From JBBDSU01 sp040904825 (GTDB taxonomy: Bacteria > Actinomycetota > Nitriliruptoria > Nitriliruptorales > Nitriliruptoraceae), in contig JBBDSU010000030.1 of NCBI GenBank assembly GCA_040904825.1, positions 62,001-126,000 on the forward strand: DNA of 64,000 nucleotides, in the 5' to 3' direction. This document shows, in pieces, positions 59,880 to 64,000 of this stretch. Made by a program: the position numbers and the translations under genes. The notes beneath the pieces are model-generated. The model made no database searches, had not been told where the DNA came from, and worked only from the letters and a program-made list of their open reading frames with translations. Position 1 is the first letter of the stretch. Every line of letters begins with the position of its first letter.

Positions 59880-60564
59880 GGCAGGCCCTCTGGTGGCGTG
59901 TGTGAGAAGTAGGCCCATGCCATCGGACCGACCAGCGTCGGCCCGACACGAAGGCACAAGCAACACGGACCCGCTTTCGGGCTCGTGAACGGCCTGCCGG
60001 AACCACATGCGTTCGTTCATCTCCGTGGTCGGTCGACGTGCAACACCTAAGACCGACGAATCTGAACGCGCACTGCGGTTGTGCAACGTCGCCGCCGCAC
60101 AGCGCAGACCGTGGCAAAGCGTATCCGCCCGTTTGCACGCCCGGCAAGCCCTGAACCACCAGATCGCTCCAAGACCGGCGTCAAACCACCCTCGGATCCG
60201 CGCCCAACGCCCCGGCCAAAATCATCGCAGACCGGCGCCTACGACGAATTACACGCATGAAAGTTGTTGCGGCATCCTCCGGCAACCCGGTAACGTCCGC
60301 AGCCGTCCGTCGCTGGTCTCCAATCGTGTGACCGTGGTGCCGCTTGGACAGCGCACCGTCACGTTCATATCGGTTGTGTGACCCACGGGCCTTCCCCGCA
60401 CGACGATGTCAGCGCAGCGCGCCATGCGCGCCGTATCCACAGGTTTGTCCACATGTGTGGATACGGCGCTGGTGGTGCCGATATTGTCAGCCTGTGCGAC
60501 CACCGCACACAGCGGCGAAGACCCGACCCGCTTCGTCGCACGACACGCGACGGCAGGAGCACCC
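59880..60564. other. rpmH-dnaA divergent intergenic region
   Basis: 685 bases between divergent rpmH and dnaA. It must hold both promoters. It contains a DnaA-box cluster (60431-60466). Other open frames here are short and lack ribosome-binding sites. Confidence 0.7.
60431..60466 (+). promoter_or_regulatory. DnaA-box cluster upstream of dnaA
   Basis: Three DnaA boxes: GTATCCACA (60433-60441), TTGTCCACA (60445-60453) and, on the other strand, TGTGGATAC (60456-60464). The outer two form a perfect 11-base inverted repeat CCGTATCCACA/TGTGGATACGG. Likely used for DnaA autoregulation or as part of the origin. Confidence 0.75.
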
Positions 60565-62268
60565 GTGACCTCGACTTCGGCGCTTGACCTTGACTCTCTC
60601 TGGCGCCACAGCCTCGACGAGGTCATGCAGACTGTTCAATCGCCGGCACAGCGCCAGTGGCTCGCCGCAACCCATCCCGTTGGTTTCAGCGATGACACCG
60701 TCATTCTTGCGTCGCCGCACGCATTCGCCAGAGAATGGCTCGACACGCGTTGTGGGGACCGAATCCGCAGTGCGCTGTCGGCATCTGCGGGCCGGGACCT
60801 TTCAGTTGTCATCACCGTCCAGCCCCGGCCCGAAACCTTCGACGACAGCGCAGCCTCAACGCAGCATCCCGCCGCAGGCGCGACGGACCGACCGGATCAT
60901 CGGCACCCAGCGACAGCTGAGGGCGACCCGTCAGCTGTGTTCACCGGTGCCGACCTTAACGATTCAACTACGACACCTGACTATCCAGCCGATCCGTACG
61001 CCCTCCTAGATGCCCCAGAAGCCCAGGATTCACTCAAAGGTGCCCTCGCATCCGGCCAACTCTCTGATCCCGCGACAACAGCGTCCCGCCCGGCTGATTC
61101 CCACCGTTCATCAGCCCATCGCTTCACCGGTGACCTGCACGGCCAGCCGCTCCAAGCTCCCGGACGACCCGATGGACCAACCGTCACCATTTCCGAACGA
61201 CGGACTGCTCCCGAAGAAGTCCACGACACGGGTACGCAGCTCAATCCGAAGTATTCGTTCGATGACTTCGTCATCGGATCGTCAAACCGCTTTGCACACG
61301 CGGCGGCAACCGCCGTGGCCGAAGCCCCCGCCAAGTCGTACAACCCCCTGTTCATCTACGGTGGAGCGGGCCTGGGCAAGACCCATCTCCTTCACGCAAT
61401 CGGCCACTACGTCCGTAGCTTGTATCCCCGACTGCAGGTGCGCTACGTCACGACCGAACAATTCACCAATGACTTCATCAACGCCATCCGGCACGACCGG
61501 ATCACTGTTTTTCAACGCACATTCCGGCAGACGGACGTCCTCTTGATCGATGACATCCAGTTTCTGGAGCGCGCAGAGCGCACACAAGAGGAGTTCTTTC
61601 ACACCTTCAATGCGCTGCACAACGCTGAGAAACAGATTGTCATCTCAAGCGATCGCCCTCCGAAGCAAATCGCCCAGCTCGAAGACCGCCTCAGGAGCCG
61701 ATTCGAGTGGGGTTTGATGACCGACGTGCAGCCACCTGATCTTGAAACCCGCATCGCGATCCTCCGCAAGAAGTGCGAATCCGACCGCCTGGGTGTCGAC
61801 CAGGATGTCCTGGGACTCATTGCCTCCAAGGTTCAGTCCAACATCCGCGAACTTGAGGGCGCTCTCATCCGCGTCTCGGCCTTCTCCAGCCTCCAGCGGG
61901 CTCCCGCAGATCTCCATATGGCCGAAATCGTCCTCAAGGACCTCTTCCCCGACGACCGTGAACAGGATGTGTCCGTCCAGCTCATCATGGATGAGGTCGC
62001 CGAGTATTTCTCGTTGACCATTGATGACCTGTGTTCACCCTCACGCAGCCGTCAATTGGTCACCGCCCGCCAGATCGCCATGTATCTCAGCCGCGAACTC
62101 ACGGACCTGTCTCTTCCCCGTATCGGCAAGGCGTTCGGCGGACGCGACCACACCACGGTCATGCATGCCAAGCAGAAGATCGCCACGCTCATGCAGGAAA
62201 GGCGAGCGATTTACGATCAGATCCAAGAGCTCACCAACCGTGTCAAGACCCGGGCGCGGCGCCCGTGA
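60565..62268 (+). CDS. dnaA: chromosomal replication initiator DnaA
   Basis: GTG 60565 with AGGAG five bases upstream gives 567 residues; the open frame to 60406 would run through the DnaA-box cluster. Domain I is at about 1-80 (LWRHSLDEVMQTVQSP), domain II is a long, Ala/Asp/Thr-rich linker of about 150 residues, domain III is the AAA+ core (FIYGGAGLGKTHLLHAIG, VLLIDDIQFLE), and domain IV ends with the DnaA-box-reading GGRDHTTVMHAKQKI. It melts oriC and starts replication. Confidence 0.97.
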   Translation: MTSTSALDLDSLWRHSLDEVMQTVQSPAQRQWLAATHPVGFSDDTVILASPHAFAREWLDTRCGDRIRSALSASAGRDLSVVITVQPRPETFDDSAASTQHPAAGATDRPDHRHPATAEGDPSAVFTGADLNDSTTTPDYPADPYALLDAPEAQDSLKGALASGQLSDPATTASRPADSHRSSAHRFTGDLHGQPLQAPGRPDGPTVTISERRTAPEEVHDTGTQLNPKYSFDDFVIGSSNRFAHAAATAVAEAPAKSYNPLFIYGGAGLGKTHLLHAIGHYVRSLYPRLQVRYVTTEQFTNDFINAIRHDRITVFQRTFRQTDVLLIDDIQFLERAERTQEEFFHTFNALHNAEKQIVISSDRPPKQIAQLEDRLRSRFEWGLMTDVQPPDLETRIAILRKKCESDRLGVDQDVLGLIASKVQSNIRELEGALIRVSAFSSLQRAPADLHMAEIVLKDLFPDDREQDVSVQLIMDEVAEYFSLTIDDLCSPSRSRQLVTARQIAMYLSRELTDLSLPRIGKAFGGRDHTTVMHAKQKIATLMQERRAIYDQIQELTNRVKTRARRP

Positions 62269-62551
62269 ACATCGTTACTTTGCACGCAAATCACCGCACC
62301 CGAGCCCCGTGGACGGCTCGGGGACAAGCGGTGGACAATGCACGCGACCCGTGGAAACACACCTATGAGATTCTGTCTTCTGTGGATCAAACCCCCAGTC
62401 ACCCACAGGTCTTCCACGACTTCGAAAACACCCGCCACCTGGGACAACGCCCGGTTGTCCCCTCTTTCCACAGCCCCGATGATGAAGGCGAAGTAGAGAT
62501 ATTCCAACCTCTTCTTCATCACCTGTGTGGACAAACGCAAGGAGTATCGCC
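62269..62551. other. probable oriC between dnaA and dnaN
   Basis: The 283-base gap holds DnaA-box-like sites: GGTGGACAA (62330-62338), TGTGGATCA (62381-62389), CTTTCCACA (62464-62472) and a perfect TGTGGACAA (62526-62534). Position between dnaA and dnaN is the usual actinobacterial origin. No strong AT-rich unwinding stretch stands out. Confidence 0.75.
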
Positions 62552-63658
62552 ATGAAGTTCCGTGCCGAAAAGGCGGAATTCGCCGAGGCCGTCTCATGGG
62601 TCACTCGGACCGTTGGTACCCGCATCACGTTGCCAGCTTTGTCGGGCGTCCTGCTCGAGGCCGACGCAGGACGATTGACCTGTCGTGCAACGGATCTTGA
62701 GGTCGCTGCAGAGATCAGCATTCCCGTCCAGATCGATCGGCCTGGAACGATCCTGCTTCCGGGCCGTCTGCTGGCACAGCTGGTCGCAAGATTCTCCGAT
62801 GCTCCGGTCGAACTCGATGCGGACGAGTCGCGCATTGAAATCTCTTGCGGACGAGCGGTTTTTCACGTTCGCGGCATGCAGGCTGAAGATTTCCCCTCAT
62901 TGGCGGGTCCGGCGCAAGACGCTGCGGTGGGAACGCTGCGTGCCGACGCCTTTTCGCGCCTGGTGCAGCAGGTAGCCCGGGCAGCCGCGACCGACGAGGG
63001 CAGGCCGGTGCTCACAGGTGTATCGATCGAGGCAGCAGACGGAACGCTGACAGCGGCTGCGACGGACAGTTACCGGCTCGCTGTCCGCTCGCTCGCCTTC
63101 GAAACGTCAGTCGACGGGACTGCGCTGGTTCCCGCACGTTCGTTGCAAGAGGCGGCCAAAGGTGCTTCCGAGGTAGGAAAGTCCGTCGACCTGGTCATCG
63201 AAGACGGCCAGGTTTCCTTCCTGTTCGGCGATCGACGCTTGACTACCAAACTCATCGAAGGAACGTTCCCGAACTATCGCGCACTTCTTCCCGATGCGTC
63301 TGAGACAACCGTTACCGTCGAACGGGCGGCCCTGATCGAGGCGCTCCAGCGGGTTGCGATTGTTGCGCTGGGCCAAGCCAACACGCCGGTCAGCCTGACG
63401 TTCGGTGACGGCTCGATCGACTTGCAGGCCTCGAATCAGGAGACGGGTGACGCGTCCGAATCGTTACCGGCAGAGATAGAGGGCGAGGGCTTGACGATTT
63501 CCTTCAACCCCACCTTCCTGCTTGCTGGCTTGGAAGCGACCGGTACCGAGCGCATCCGCATCGAATTGCGGGATGGACTCAAGCCCGCGGTTCTCAGGCC
63601 AGAAGGTGAGGACACGGATGACTTCACCTACCTGTTGATGCCTGTGCGGGTGAACTGA
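62552..63658 (+). CDS. dnaN: DNA polymerase III sliding clamp (beta subunit)
   Basis: ATG 62552 with AAGGAG upstream gives 368 residues in three clamp repeats: MKFRAEKAEFAEAVSWV, the end of repeat two with FPNYRALLPD, and the C-terminal DDFTYLLMPVRV. The dimer encircles DNA and holds the polymerase. recF follows after 22 bases. Confidence 0.96.
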   Translation: MKFRAEKAEFAEAVSWVTRTVGTRITLPALSGVLLEADAGRLTCRATDLEVAAEISIPVQIDRPGTILLPGRLLAQLVARFSDAPVELDADESRIEISCGRAVFHVRGMQAEDFPSLAGPAQDAAVGTLRADAFSRLVQQVARAAATDEGRPVLTGVSIEAADGTLTAAATDSYRLAVRSLAFETSVDGTALVPARSLQEAAKGASEVGKSVDLVIEDGQVSFLFGDRRLTTKLIEGTFPNYRALLPDASETTVTVERAALIEALQRVAIVALGQANTPVSLTFGDGSIDLQASNQETGDASESLPAEIEGEGLTISFNPTFLLAGLEATGTERIRIELRDGLKPAVLRPEGEDTDDFTYLLMPVRVN

Positions 63659-63680
63659 TCCTGGGCGACGAGCGCCCGAC

Positions 63681-64000
63681 ATGCTGATTCGTCGTCTGGA
63701 ACTGACCGATATGCGGTCCTACGAGCGGTTGACGCTCGATCTCGATCGAGGAGTTTCTGTCCTCGTCGGTCCCAATGGTCAGGGAAAGACGAACCTGATC
63801 GAAGCGGTCTATCGGGTCGCGTCGGGTACCTCGCACCGTGTCGCCGGAGATGGTCCGTTGGTCAAGAGCGGAGCCGAACGCGCTGTCATCCGCACGATCA
63901 TTGAAACTGACGGTGTGCGCCGTCGGACAGTGGAGATTGAGTTCGGATCGGGTGTGCGTACGCGCATACGCGTCGACGGCCAGGATGTTCGTCGGTCCGT
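63681..64000 (+). CDS. recF: RecF DNA repair protein, truncated by window edge
   Basis: ATG 63681 opens MLIRRLELTDMRSYERLTLD and VLVGPNGQGKTNLIEAVY (Walker A), the start of RecF, which loads RecA at gaps with RecO and RecR. The frame is open to the end of the window after 106 codons, so the gene continues to the right. Confidence 0.93.
   Translation, partial: MLIRRLELTDMRSYERLTLDLDRGVSVLVGPNGQGKTNLIEAVYRVASGTSHRVAGDGPLVKSGAERAVIRTIIETDGVRRRTVEIEFGSGVRTRIRVDGQDVRRS

Overview
The window is high-G+C bacterial chromosome and carries the replication-origin neighbourhood of an actinobacterium (Actinomycetota). From about 35.8 kb to the right end the gene order matches the conserved actinobacterial origin block known from Mycobacterium: CCA tRNA nucleotidyltransferase, NUDIX hydrolase, DUF6049 protein, kinase-domain protein, ECF sigma factor, anti-sigma-like protein, trxB, trxA, CwlM-type amidase, then parB-parA-rsmG-jag-yidC-yidD-rnpA-rpmH on the minus strand facing dnaA-dnaN-recF on the plus strand. 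Nickel superoxide dismutase with its dedicated peptidase, DUF5318 and DUF6049 proteins and a class E-type sortase also point to Actinomycetota. Genes for pyruvate:ferredoxin oxidoreductase and an F420-hydrogenase-beta-like protein, and the split arrangement at the mviN locus, suggest a deep-branching class such as Acidimicrobiia or Nitriliruptoria; that placement is inference.

Left part (0-25 kb), accessory and metabolic genes: the end of an MFS transporter, tRNA-Gly(CCC), a 25-residue membrane peptide, a YhaO/YhaN (SbcD/SbcC-like) nuclease-ATPase pair, a membrane-anchored UspA-like protein next to a sortase, a DUF3604 protein, a dihydroorotate-dehydrogenase-like protein translationally coupled to NifJ, a divergent FrhB-like iron-sulfur protein, 3-hydroxybutyrate dehydrogenase, an MFS transporter-M81 (MlrC) peptidase pair, aconitase, a threonine dehydratase-like enzyme and a TetR regulator.

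Middle part (25-36 kb): a minus-strand informational cluster rpsF-ssb-rpsR-rplI-dnaB-yqgE plus a small membrane protein. DnaB is interrupted in its Walker A motif by a 361-residue intein. Upstream lie a GYF_2 protein, tyrS and an OLD-like ATPase/TOPRIM protein whose Walker A lysine is replaced by serine. Next come a DUF5318 protein and the divergent sodN/sodX pair, where SodN has Met in place of the usual Pro in its nickel hook.

Right part (36-64 kb): the origin block. Membrane PH-domain proteins, dtd, the NUDIX-DUF6049-kinase-sigma-anti-sigma run, thioredoxin system, CwlM-type amidase, an aminotransferase-ddl-HAD-rpiA operon, the parAB partition genes with two perfect parS sites nearby, the rpmH-rnpA-yidD-yidC-jag-rsmG run, and dnaA-dnaN-recF with DnaA boxes on both sides of dnaA. 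The intergenic region between dnaA and dnaN is the likely oriC. recF runs off the right edge and the first MFS gene runs off the left edge.
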